Of a stretch of 58,292 nt of DNA, positions 7,494 to 16,267 are shown in pieces. The DNA is from JAGDYD01 sp046536675 (lineage in GTDB: Archaea > Micrarchaeota > Micrarchaeia > Micrarchaeales > CABMGC01), in NCBI GenBank assembly GCA_046536675.1, contig JAWDMK010000002.1:1-58292 (forward strand). Reading direction: 5' to 3'. The position numbers and the translations under genes were made by a program. Under the pieces are notes generated by a model that saw only the letters and a list, made by a program, of their open reading frames with translations, did no database searches and had not been told where the DNA came from. Position 1 is the first letter of the stretch. Each line of letters begins with the position of its first letter.

Positions 7494-8687
7494 ATGGGCG
7501 CCAGTAGGGTATTAATTATATCTTTATTGCTGCTTGTCCTTTACTCTGGAATATCATTTGCAGACTCTTGCTCGCTTCCGTCTATTGCATTGAATCTTAG
7601 TCCAAGCCCACTCTTTTCTGTGCTTGCACTTGCTTTTATGCTTTCCTTTCTTGTCATAGCTATAGGCGTTATGATAAATAAAGCTGTTCCTGGAACAAAG
7701 CTTGGTGAGTGGCTTAAAAATGAGTATTGGGAGATGGCGAAATCTGCTATACTTATTGCTGGTGCCATAAGCATTCTTGTATTTGCTGGAAATATATCAC
7801 TTCTCTTAATAGGCCAACAAGCCACTGGTAGTTACACCATGTCTGGACTTAACCAGATATTAAATACCTTAAGCAGCTCTTCAGGCCAGGCACTTTGCAG
7901 TATTTATGACGACATAAACAATTTTGGAAGCTCAGAGAGCGGTTTTCCAGAGAGTCCTTTAGGTATTGTAACTGGAATAGCTACTTGGAAAACGATTAAT
8001 GTTGGATATTGGCTTCCTATACCTATACCCGGAGTTGGCGCATTTACATTTGGCTCAAAGTTTCAGGTTTATAACAACCCAATGCTTGAATCTATTCCTC
8101 AAACACCGATGGGGCAATTTGAATCTATTGTGAACGATATTATAAACTTTCTCTATTTTCCAGTAAGTTCGCTTGTTGCATTAATGTACATCCTAACGCC
8201 ACTTATAGTATATATAGGTATTATGATCTTTGTGCCGTTAGGAATAATATTCAGAGCTTTCCCATTCCTAAGGCCCATTGGTGGCACATTATTTGCCTTT
8301 GGAGTAGGACTCTCTATAGTATTCCCACTTTTGATAATACTGATAAATATGCCACTTACCAGCATCTTATACAATACATTAAACTATTCCCCAATCCCAA
8401 CAACTGGAAACGAATTACTTGACGGAATAATAAAAGTGCTATTGGCTGCGGCAAATACAATATTGACTGGGATATATCCTGAATATAACTTTTTTTCTGC
8501 CATTCCATTAACCATAAGCATATATCCAGCATTAAATATATACGCCCCATACTTTATGTTTCTTTTTGCCGAATTTGTATTCTTTCTAATAGACTTAATG
8601 ATATGGTATCCTTTGGTTGATTCTATAGCAAAGTCGCTTGGCGGCACAATAAGGCTTGAGTTGGGTGGTAAACTAAGGATTGGATAA
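7494..8687 (+). CDS. VirB6/CedA-like polytopic membrane protein, paralog 1 of 6
   Basis: This 397-residue protein has a signal peptide (to about SFADS), two helices separated by a basic loop (KLGEWLKNEYWEM), a large extracytoplasmic region and about five more helices. It carries the array signature GIIFRAFPFLRPIGGTL (near residues 250-266), followed by a helix ending at a conserved Pro. The signature and topology recur in the next five genes. By comparison with established archaeal DNA-import systems, where CedA/TedA is a VirB6-like polytopic channel component, this is probably a membrane-channel subunit. The homology is inferred from topology and context. Confidence 0.6.
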   Translation: MGASRVLIISLLLLVLYSGISFADSCSLPSIALNLSPSPLFSVLALAFMLSFLVIAIGVMINKAVPGTKLGEWLKNEYWEMAKSAILIAGAISILVFAGNISLLLIGQQATGSYTMSGLNQILNTLSSSSGQALCSIYDDINNFGSSESGFPESPLGIVTGIATWKTINVGYWLPIPIPGVGAFTFGSKFQVYNNPMLESIPQTPMGQFESIVNDIINFLYFPVSSLVALMYILTPLIVYIGIMIFVPLGIIFRAFPFLRPIGGTLFAFGVGLSIVFPLLIILINMPLTSILYNTLNYSPIPTTGNELLDGIIKVLLAAANTILTGIYPEYNFFSAIPLTISIYPALNIYAPYFMFLFAEFVFFLIDLMIWYPLVDSIAKSLGGTIRLELGGKLRIG

Positions 8688-8688
8688 T

Positions 8689-9807
8689 ATGATTTCTTTC
8701 TTGCTTGACCTTAATACATGCGCATTTGCTGGCGGCGGGGTAAATGCAAATAACTGGATAGGAATAAATATGCTTGTTGTACTGCTATTTTTCACTATTG
8801 CTGCTTTGATATACGCGCTTTCTAACCTTCTTCCACCATCGCCTAGAGAAAAACTCAAGACTACTTCAAAATTCGAGATCATGCAAATGGTACTAAGTAT
8901 TTTTATTATTATAATACTTGTTGGAATTGCAAGTCTGTCATGCGACTTTACAAACTCTATAGCCGGTATGGACCCTTTCGGAGCTGCACAGATCTATATT
9001 GGCAAGCTCCTATTTGTAGATGGTATAAATCTAGCAACACATATATACTCAACATCAATAGAATTTATGATAGGTTCAGAAATAGCCAACATTGTAGGTT
9101 CACCCATTTCAATTCCCCTAGTAAAGAGCAGTGTATTAAAGTTAAGTGCTAGCCTCTCACCATCATTTGGCAACATATACAATACATATGGGGATATTGT
9201 AGTTGGTTATAATACACTAGTAATAGTAACTTTTGGCATGCTCTTCTTGAATTTTCTAATGCTTTTCATAGTTAAAGCCATAATGCTAACGGTTGTTTTG
9301 CCTGTTGCGATAGCAATGAGAACTCTTTCCTTTTTAGGACCAAGACTTAGGGAATCAGCAAACTCGTTCCTTGCGTTGGCGGTAGCCTTTTATTTTATTT
9401 ACCCACTTACGTTTGTTATGGATTCTTATATTGTTAATTGGACATATTGCATAGGAGCACAATCCACATGCAACCCATACCATAACAGTTATCCTCTAGC
9501 ATATACAGCAAGCTCAATTCCGACAAGCTCTCTCTTTGCAACATATCCAAACTACAAGCTTTTTGGATTTACTTTTACATTACCATTTGTTAACTTTTAT
9601 TCGAGCGTTCTTAGCGGTATACCTTTTCAAGACATACTTTTAGCTCCTGCATCTATTGGAATTGTAGCCCAGCAAGTCTCTGACTTTGTATTCCAAGGCA
9701 TATTCTTAATGGCACTGAATATATCTATAACGGTTGCATTTGCAATAAGCTTAACCAAGGCCCTGAATGCAGGCTTTGGCTTGAGAAGTGAAAGCATATG
9801 GAGTTGA
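8689..9807 (+). CDS. VirB6/CedA-like polytopic membrane protein, paralog 2 of 6
   Basis: ATG at 8689, one base after the previous stop, is chosen over an upstream in-frame TTG (8680) that would overlap that gene. The product is 372 residues. It begins with a short Cys-containing outer segment, then a helix, a basic loop (SPREKLKTTSKFEIMQM) and a second helix, with a later signature AMRTLSFLGPRLRES that lacks the Gly-Gly pair seen in the others. A conserved Pro follows in FIYPLTFVMDS. It is the most diverged member of the array. It overlaps the next gene by 10 bases, indicating tight co-expression. Confidence 0.55.
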   Translation: MISFLLDLNTCAFAGGGVNANNWIGINMLVVLLFFTIAALIYALSNLLPPSPREKLKTTSKFEIMQMVLSIFIIIILVGIASLSCDFTNSIAGMDPFGAAQIYIGKLLFVDGINLATHIYSTSIEFMIGSEIANIVGSPISIPLVKSSVLKLSASLSPSFGNIYNTYGDIVVGYNTLVIVTFGMLFLNFLMLFIVKAIMLTVVLPVAIAMRTLSFLGPRLRESANSFLALAVAFYFIYPLTFVMDSYIVNWTYCIGAQSTCNPYHNSYPLAYTASSIPTSSLFATYPNYKLFGFTFTLPFVNFYSSVLSGIPFQDILLAPASIGIVAQQVSDFVFQGIFLMALNISITVAFAISLTKALNAGFGLRSESIWS

Positions 9808-11252
9808 GGCTAGCATTGTTAACTATAGTGCTAATGCTAATTCCTTTAGCCTCAGCTAGCGGTTTAACTATAACAAGCTTTAGCGTACTTGAAAACTGGA
9901 TTTCCATACTTACACTGGCAATACTTATAGGCATATTTATAGTAAGCTTTATCTATTTTGCTGGTAGCCTGCTCAACAGCTCACGTATCAAAGAAACTGC
10001 GATAAATGAGCTTGGCCAACTGATTGGAACTGTTATAATTGCGGTTATTATAATAGCTATAGTTGAATTTTTTGGAAGCGCAAGCGTAACTGCTCTTACT
10101 GCAAATACAATAGGAGGTAATGTAATGCAGATATGCCAGCAACTATCAAATGATCAATTCAATCTTGTGAATAGCAATAGTATTACTAGCCCTACCAACA
10201 CAATATGCGCTGCTACAAATAAAGTATATTCAAATATACAGAATGGTGGTGGCAGCGGTATAGACACAGCATTATTTGCTGATTATGACTTAATGGCAAG
10301 CTATATTATTGTTGCAAACCTAACAAGCCAGATGGCGCAGAATCTAGACGCACTTTACCAGTATGAAAATTATATTGGATTTCTTTCAACACTTACTCCA
10401 AATACTACCTACTGCGAATCTGCTACACCAATACCACCATTGTTTGAAGCGTGGTGTATTGTTCCTATCAATCCTAGGGCACTAAGTGTAAGTGTTTCTT
10501 TTACACCTTATAAAGGATATACCATACTTAAGGAGATATCAAAACCCATAGAGATGCAGGGCTATATGATCTTCGAAATCTATTTGATAGAATTGCTATC
10601 TATAATAACTTTTATCTATGCATGGCCCTACCTGCTCGCTGCTGGCATAATCTTAAAGGCGAGCATGTTTACTAGAAGAGTAGGAGGTATGCTCATAGGA
10701 ATAGTAATAGGAGGACTTATAATATTTCCTATAATATTCCTTATGGAATATGTCTCTTTAAACAATGCAACACTTGGGCCTATAGGGGCAAGTCCAAATA
10801 CAATACCAGTATTTACAATGTACGGTAATACACTTAAAGGAAATCCTGTTGTTTACAATTCAAACACAATAAACTTCTTTGTGTTTCCAAACGCAACAAA
10901 TATAGTAAATTATTATGGCTGTTATCCTTATGGAGGAAATATTTACTTGAGCGAGCTAGGCATATCGGCTTATTTTATGTTTCCTGGCGTGGGGATATAC
11001 AATCTGCTTGCATATGGAATAGGAGGTATGGTAGTAGGGAGCTTGCCTGATATACCACTAACTGTTGTTTCGTGCCAACCTCAAAATGCGCTTACGCTTA
11101 TATTCCATTTTGCAGATCTATACGGAATTATAGGGGTTACAGGCTATATACTACCAATAATAAATATATTGATACTGATCTCCGCAATCAAAGGGATATC
11201 TCAGCTTATGGGTGGTGATACAAATCTGCTTGGATTAGGTAGACTTGTATGA
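9798..11252 (+). CDS. VirB6/CedA-like polytopic membrane protein, paralog 3 of 6
   Basis: At 484 residues this is the longest of the array. It has a cleavable signal (ends near ASASG), two helices with a basic loop (SSRIKETAINELGQL), a roughly 150-residue extracytoplasmic domain with several cysteines, the signature LKASMFTRRVGGMLIG (about 287-302) with following IIFPIIF, and a second extracytoplasmic domain with cysteines. The start lies inside the previous gene (10-base overlap). The enlarged outer loops suggest it is the family member reaching furthest into the outer space. Confidence 0.6.
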   Translation: MELRLALLTIVLMLIPLASASGLTITSFSVLENWISILTLAILIGIFIVSFIYFAGSLLNSSRIKETAINELGQLIGTVIIAVIIIAIVEFFGSASVTALTANTIGGNVMQICQQLSNDQFNLVNSNSITSPTNTICAATNKVYSNIQNGGGSGIDTALFADYDLMASYIIVANLTSQMAQNLDALYQYENYIGFLSTLTPNTTYCESATPIPPLFEAWCIVPINPRALSVSVSFTPYKGYTILKEISKPIEMQGYMIFEIYLIELLSIITFIYAWPYLLAAGIILKASMFTRRVGGMLIGIVIGGLIIFPIIFLMEYVSLNNATLGPIGASPNTIPVFTMYGNTLKGNPVVYNSNTINFFVFPNATNIVNYYGCYPYGGNIYLSELGISAYFMFPGVGIYNLLAYGIGGMVVGSLPDIPLTVVSCQPQNALTLIFHFADLYGIIGVTGYILPIINILILISAIKGISQLMGGDTNLLGLGRLV

Positions 11253-12355
11253 ATAAAAGAATAATACTGTTGATTATACTTGCTGCAATTATTCTTGCTA
11301 GAACTTCTTATGCACAAACACCTGATCCTTGCTACTATCTATATAATGGAGAGCTACCAAGCACATTTGGCGCTTTGAGTAATGCTTCAACATACAAAGG
11401 GCTTATAGGCTATTCGATGCTCATAATACTCACAGTGCTTATGATTGTTGCCTTCTTGTATGCGATAGGAATAGCCTTCAAGATAAGCAGCCTCATTTCG
11501 TTTTCTAAAAATGAGATACTCGAAAATGTGCTTAACTTTATCCTAATATTATTTGTAGCTGGCGGAATTGCAGGGGTAGATGGTATTGTTATAGGCATTG
11601 CGCAATTTAGCGCATCTGCGGTGAGCACAACCCAGCCAAGCATTACGAGCACATCTAGCCTATACCACAGTGCCTGTGAATATTACTATGGCGATGCAAT
11701 TGGTGAGATAGCAAACCTAATCCCACTTGCTCTAACAGTTTTTATGTTCAACATTGTTTCTTTGATTCAATTTAACTTTATGCCAAATGGATTTGGCGTT
11801 TCTTTACAGCCATTCGCATGGATTGGCTTGCTTTCTAAAATGGCGAGTTCGTTTAGCTTGCCTATTGTTGCTATAACTGGAATAGAGCTTATTAATGTAT
11901 ACCTGCTAGCGATAATATATTACATTTTCCCTCTTTTCCTTTACCTTGGAATACTTTTCCGCACTTTTCCATGGACTAGGCCAATCGGAGGGGCTCTTCT
12001 AGGATTATTTATCTCATTTTATGTGTTTTATCCTGCACTAATATACGCGATTTCAAGCATCACCGCTTCATCAAGTATGCAGACTCTTGCACAAAGCACT
12101 ATAACAACTCTTGCAAACAAGCTACAAGGAAGCCTTACAAGTGGTCTAACAACATCGATTAATCCTGGCCTAATGGTCTCATCAACATTTGCTTCTTTAA
12201 TAATCACATATGCGGAAATTATCGCTATGGGTGGTATAAATACTATAGGTATATTGATCTCTTTAGTTATATGTTTTGACCTCATAGAAGCGTTTGGAGA
12301 CTTGTTGGGTGCACCATCGCTTGCGCATGGTGGCATTCTTAGGAAGGTGATATGA
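11249..12355 (+). CDS. VirB6/CedA-like polytopic membrane protein, paralog 4 of 6
   Basis: This 368-residue protein has a signal peptide (MNKRIILLIILAAIILA, to about residue 22), a short outer segment with cysteines, two helices around a loop (SFSKNEILENVLNF), an outer domain, the signature GILFRTFPWTRPIGGALLG (about 235-253), and a helix with VFYPALIYA. The start ATGA overlaps the previous stop by 4 bases, typical of translational coupling. It shares the array architecture and the probable channel role. Confidence 0.6.
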   Translation: MNKRIILLIILAAIILARTSYAQTPDPCYYLYNGELPSTFGALSNASTYKGLIGYSMLIILTVLMIVAFLYAIGIAFKISSLISFSKNEILENVLNFILILFVAGGIAGVDGIVIGIAQFSASAVSTTQPSITSTSSLYHSACEYYYGDAIGEIANLIPLALTVFMFNIVSLIQFNFMPNGFGVSLQPFAWIGLLSKMASSFSLPIVAITGIELINVYLLAIIYYIFPLFLYLGILFRTFPWTRPIGGALLGLFISFYVFYPALIYAISSITASSSMQTLAQSTITTLANKLQGSLTSGLTTSINPGLMVSSTFASLIITYAEIIAMGGINTIGILISLVICFDLIEAFGDLLGAPSLAHGGILRKVI

Positions 12356-13402
12356 TTGTTTAGCATTGATTATCTGTTAATGCAAGAATGCTTAAACAGC
12401 ATAAACAGTTTCCTCACCGCGCCATACACAGCATGGTTTCCAATAACTTTGATAGCTGCGACATTAATTATAGTTATACTTGCTGCAATCTATTTATTTG
12501 CCCCACTCATGGGAAGAGAGGATATAAGAAGGAATATAGGCATAATGATTTACCAAACACTATTCGGCATTGTTCTAATAATGGCATTTGGCATATTTGC
12601 AACTTGGCTGTGCTCCTTTAACGCAGAAAGCCTCCTACAAAGTCTAAACCTAATCCTAGTGACTAGCATAGCCCCTCAAAATGCAAACCTATATGAAACC
12701 GCAGTATATGATCTTTACTGGTTTACGAATCATGGGGCTCTTGCAAATGCAAATAATTTCCTGTTCTTGTTATACGCTGGTTTGAATATTGGACCATCGC
12801 TAAGCATTGAAATAAACTTTATACCTGGCATCCAAAATCTGGGAATTTCGGTAAATGCCCCATTCACCGCTAGCAGCGTTCTAGGCTCTTATTTCAGTTA
12901 TATGAGCCAAGCACTCAGCTGGCTCTTCATAATAAATGACTTGCAGTTTATTATAATATCGGCTGCACCAATAATCTTTGCCATATTTGTATCTATAGGA
13001 CTTATTGCTAGGCTTTTTGGCTTCTCGCGCAATTTTGGTGGCTCACTAATAGCACTTGGCGTTGGTATAGGCTTTGTATATCCACTAATGGTAAGCATAA
13101 CATATGGTTTCATAAATGTAGCCTATAGCCAGCTTTATAATAGTATATTTATAAATATAGCTACAAGTACGTTTGGCACAAACATACAGAGCGCGCTTGC
13201 AAGTTTAGCCTCAGGTTCGGCACTGGTTAATCTATTCTTAAGTAGTATTTATGCTATAGTAAACCTAGTAGGCTTTACAGCTACTGCTTCTCTTATTTTA
13301 CCCATGCTCAACTTTGTCGTTGTTAATACTTTTGTAATTGATTTCTCCCAGGCTTTTGGAGAGAGGTTAGATTTTATGAGTTTGCTTACAAATATAATAT
13401 AG
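12356..13402 (+). CDS. VirB6/CedA-like polytopic membrane protein, paralog 5 of 6
   Basis: This 348-residue protein starts at TTG, immediately after the previous stop. An overlapping ATG at 12352 runs into TAG within four codons, so TTG is the only practical start, with AAGGTGAT as the ribosome-binding site. It has no obvious cleavable signal. Two helices flank a basic loop (GREDIRRNIGIMIYQT), and the signature is GLIARLFGFSRNFGGSLIA (about 217-235) followed by VYPLMVS. It belongs to the same array and presumed complex. Confidence 0.58.
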   Translation: MFSIDYLLMQECLNSINSFLTAPYTAWFPITLIAATLIIVILAAIYLFAPLMGREDIRRNIGIMIYQTLFGIVLIMAFGIFATWLCSFNAESLLQSLNLILVTSIAPQNANLYETAVYDLYWFTNHGALANANNFLFLLYAGLNIGPSLSIEINFIPGIQNLGISVNAPFTASSVLGSYFSYMSQALSWLFIINDLQFIIISAAPIIFAIFVSIGLIARLFGFSRNFGGSLIALGVGIGFVYPLMVSITYGFINVAYSQLYNSIFINIATSTFGTNIQSALASLASGSALVNLFLSSIYAIVNLVGFTATASLILPMLNFVVVNTFVIDFSQAFGERLDFMSLLTNII

Positions 13403-13409
13403 TGATGTT

Positions 13410-14558
13410 ATGAATATTAAAAGGATTAATATTACCATTGCATTCTTTGTTGCATTAATTATTTTATCACAGATTGCAGGTGCGAAAATATCACCTCCAC
13501 CACCTCCAATACCTCCAATAGGTGGTGGAGGTGGTGGGCCTGGAAATAATGTACCGCAGAGCGTGGGCTACTGCCCTAACCAATTTAGCATAAATGCGAT
13601 TGCACCATGGTACTGCAGCCAGATAAATCAGGCGGCTTATAAAGTATTTACAGATTGGGAGCCCCTTCTTATGCTGGCGGTCTTGTTTAGCTTCATGATT
13701 GCTGCAGTAATTTTTGTAGCAGGTATTGCAGCAAGAAACAACAAGCTTAGAAGTTATGGCATAGGTGAATTTTACGAGGCGGGGGCTAGCCTTATCTTTG
13801 TTGTATTCTTTATGCTTCTTGCGGCGCTAATCTTTGGTATAATACCTGGCTTATATATAGGGGAAGACCCATATAACACAAGTCTTACATATATTTACAA
13901 TACAATAGATGCAACCCAGGGCTTACTTACAGCATTATATAATCCGGCTATGCTTGCTTATTTCTACACAAGCATAAGCATAACAGTAAGTACTCTAGCC
14001 ACAGTCTCAACGATATTAGGGTACGCTGCTATACCACTTGAGATACTGTTTATTATACCGGCGACTGCACTCTCTTCCTTGCTTGTAGAAGGTCTTCTGG
14101 TGCTTTACGCTGAATTCTACCTTATACTATTTGCTATGTATGCCTCTATACCTGTGTTCCTTATACCAGGTATATTCCTACGCTCCATAATGCCCACAAG
14201 GAGTGTTGGAGGTCTTCTCATAGGTGCTGCAATTGGTTTTTACTTTATACTCCCGACTCTCTTCTCAATAGCATTCTTCTTTACTTCTAAAGGTACTATG
14301 CAAACATTTATTGCAGCAACAGCACAGCTTAATAGTATATCACAGGGTAGCAACGCTATAACAAATGGGGCATTGCCAAATGGCCAAAATTCCATACCGC
14401 AGGAGATAAAGACAATACAAGAAGGCATGGGCTCTTTCTGGATCTCTGTTATATTCTATCCAGCACTCATACTTGCATTAACATACTTCTCTATAACAAC
14501 GATAGCAGACCTTCTTGGCGGAATGCGTCCAAGTGGGGGATTATTAAGCAGAATATAA
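13410..14558 (+). CDS. VirB6/CedA-like polytopic membrane protein, paralog 6 of 6, with Pro/Gly-rich outer linker
   Basis: This 382-residue protein has a signal peptide ending near SQIAGA, then a striking low-complexity stretch of prolines followed by six glycines (about residues 29-46), then a Cys-containing segment. It continues with two helices around a loop (NNKLRSYGIGEFYEA) and the signature GIFLRSIMPTRSVGGLLIG (about 251-269) with ILPTLFS. The Pro/Gly linker would project the mature N terminus outward. It starts 7 bases after the previous gene and is the last member of the array. Confidence 0.6.
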   Translation: MNIKRINITIAFFVALIILSQIAGAKISPPPPPIPPIGGGGGGPGNNVPQSVGYCPNQFSINAIAPWYCSQINQAAYKVFTDWEPLLMLAVLFSFMIAAVIFVAGIAARNNKLRSYGIGEFYEAGASLIFVVFFMLLAALIFGIIPGLYIGEDPYNTSLTYIYNTIDATQGLLTALYNPAMLAYFYTSISITVSTLATVSTILGYAAIPLEILFIIPATALSSLLVEGLLVLYAEFYLILFAMYASIPVFLIPGIFLRSIMPTRSVGGLLIGAAIGFYFILPTLFSIAFFFTSKGTMQTFIAATAQLNSISQGSNAITNGALPNGQNSIPQEIKTIQEGMGSFWISVIFYPALILALTYFSITTIADLLGGMRPSGGLLSRI

Positions 14559-14614
14559 GTTTATGAGTTTCTTAGTATAGTTTATAACTTTATTTCTTTA
14601 ATATATTTTTATAA

Positions 14615-15436
14615 GTGACCAATGTGCCCAACTTCCAGATATTAATCTTTGGCATATTTGCAACTGCAGCCTTTGCGTTCGCAATAGTTGCATCTACATT
14701 TCCGGCATCTCTGCTTAAGTTTGTTCTTGGTTTGCTTGCTCTATTCTTTGCTGTATTAGCCTTTTCAATGAGGTACTACTACTATATAGTAATACCATTC
14801 ATTCATGCAAAAGGCAAAACAATTCTGCTTGATGAGAAGGAGCCTTTCATTATTGCGCCAAATGGAAATGCTATAATAGGCAAAGAAGGTGGCTTTACAT
14901 ATGCTACAATGTTCATTAGAATTCCTATCTACTCTTCTTCTACAGAGATGAGCGAAGAGGAGAGGTACGACTTTTCAAATTTATTTAGCAAGCTGGTTTC
15001 GCTAAGCAAGAACCCGATAAAGATAACAACACAGCTCAACATATTAAACAAGGATGACTATATAAACAAAGTAAGAGACAAGCTTAATGATGCTGAAACA
15101 AGATATAATACTACACTTGGCAAGAAGGATGCAAAGCCAGAAGAGGTGGAAAGGGCAAAGGGCGAGGTTACAATGTGGCATAACCTTCTTGACGCGATTT
15201 CAAATGCTAATTCACTCATCGCTATATCTTATGCCTCTGTAACAGCTATGGGTGGGAATGATGAAGAGGCGATTAACCTTGCAATGCAGAGTGCAAATGA
15301 GATTATGGCGGGTATTAACTCAACATACGGAGTTGTTTCAGACATTATATCTACTCCTGAACTTCTAATGCTTATTGAACCAGATTATATGATTCCATTC
15401 TCAACAATAAACCAACAGATAAAGGGTATGGGATAA
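14615..15436 (+). CDS. Two-TM protein with VirB4-N-like cytoplasmic domain, copy 1
   Basis: This 273-residue protein has two N-terminal helices (about 8-50) and a soluble domain of about 200 residues. The domain has a charged helical hairpin (about 140-190) and then ISYASVTAMGGNDEEAINLAMQSA. Membrane hairpin plus mixed alpha/beta domain resembles PrgI/TcpE-type proteins and the N-terminal domain of VirB4/TraC ATPases, which here seems detached from the ATPase. GTG at 14615 is the only good start, and its ribosome-binding site is weak. It overlaps the next gene by one base (TAATG). The family assignment is inferred from architecture and position. Confidence 0.5.
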   Translation: MTNVPNFQILIFGIFATAAFAFAIVASTFPASLLKFVLGLLALFFAVLAFSMRYYYYIVIPFIHAKGKTILLDEKEPFIIAPNGNAIIGKEGGFTYATMFIRIPIYSSSTEMSEEERYDFSNLFSKLVSLSKNPIKITTQLNILNKDDYINKVRDKLNDAETRYNTTLGKKDAKPEEVERAKGEVTMWHNLLDAISNANSLIAISYASVTAMGGNDEEAINLAMQSANEIMAGINSTYGVVSDIISTPELLMLIEPDYMIPFSTINQQIKGMG

Positions 15437-16260
15437 TGGATGAAACCACGCTTATCTATATTGCAGTTTCTGCGATGGCGATACTGCTTGTGCTAGTAGA
15501 AGCTACAACCTATGGAATTTTTGCTATACCAATAGCTGTGTTTGCAATAATCGCCATACTTACCCTTCTGCTTATAAATTATGCTGATTTCATTATATTC
15601 CCGCTTATAACAAGAATATTAAAAATGAGGATAATACCTGCTAAGAATTACTATATCCCAAAGGAGCAGGATTGTGTTATAAAGAGTGCAAATGGGGTAT
15701 ATTATGCAACAGGTTATCTTACCGCAAACCTATATAATTATGTATTTACAAGCGAGGAAAGCGAAGAAGATGAAACCCTGCTTATTGATGCACCAACAAG
15801 ATGGGAAAGGGCGATGATGAGCATCAAGTTTCCATTTAAGTATAATCTAATAGTTGCAGCACAGGATGTGCAGAGCTACAGAGAGGAGCTTGAAGGTAAG
15901 CTAAGTCTATTAAATTTCAAGCTTTCGAGGGAGATGAGCAGTGGCAACCCGAGCCAAATGGCGATAGATGATCTTCAGAGGCAGATAAGAATAGTGCAAG
16001 CCAGGATTGATAGACTTTCTAGCGGTGAAAAACCTATTCAGAGCTTAATGTACATTGAAAGTACAGCGGTAGGGGTAAGCGAAAAGGCAGCGATGGATGC
16101 ACTTTCTAACCAGCTAAGGCAGATTCAGACAGTAATGAGTGGATTTGACTTAAACATTACAAGAATAACCGGAAGAGAACTTTATTATCTTTTTAAGTTT
16201 AATTATTTTATTCCAATAAGTATGAGAGATTTGATGAGTTTATTTGCATACCAGAAATAG
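15436..16260 (+). CDS. Two-TM protein with VirB4-N-like cytoplasmic domain, copy 2
   Basis: This 274-residue paralog of the preceding protein has two N-terminal helices (about 6-55), a beta-rich stretch (IPKEQDCVIKSANGVYYATGYL), a long charged helical hairpin (about 150-195) and a C-terminal segment with IESTAVGVSEKAAMDALSNQL. The match to copy 1 is in layout and in the pattern '[IM]-x-Y-x-S-x-[AT]-V', not in close identity. It directly precedes the VirB4-like ATPase, which supports a role as its membrane-docking partner. The two copies could form a heteromeric base. Confidence 0.5.
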   Translation: MDETTLIYIAVSAMAILLVLVEATTYGIFAIPIAVFAIIAILTLLLINYADFIIFPLITRILKMRIIPAKNYYIPKEQDCVIKSANGVYYATGYLTANLYNYVFTSEESEEDETLLIDAPTRWERAMMSIKFPFKYNLIVAAQDVQSYREELEGKLSLLNFKLSREMSSGNPSQMAIDDLQRQIRIVQARIDRLSSGEKPIQSLMYIESTAVGVSEKAAMDALSNQLRQIQTVMSGFDLNITRITGRELYYLFKFNYFIPISMRDLMSLFAYQK

Positions 16261-16267
16261 TGTTGCT

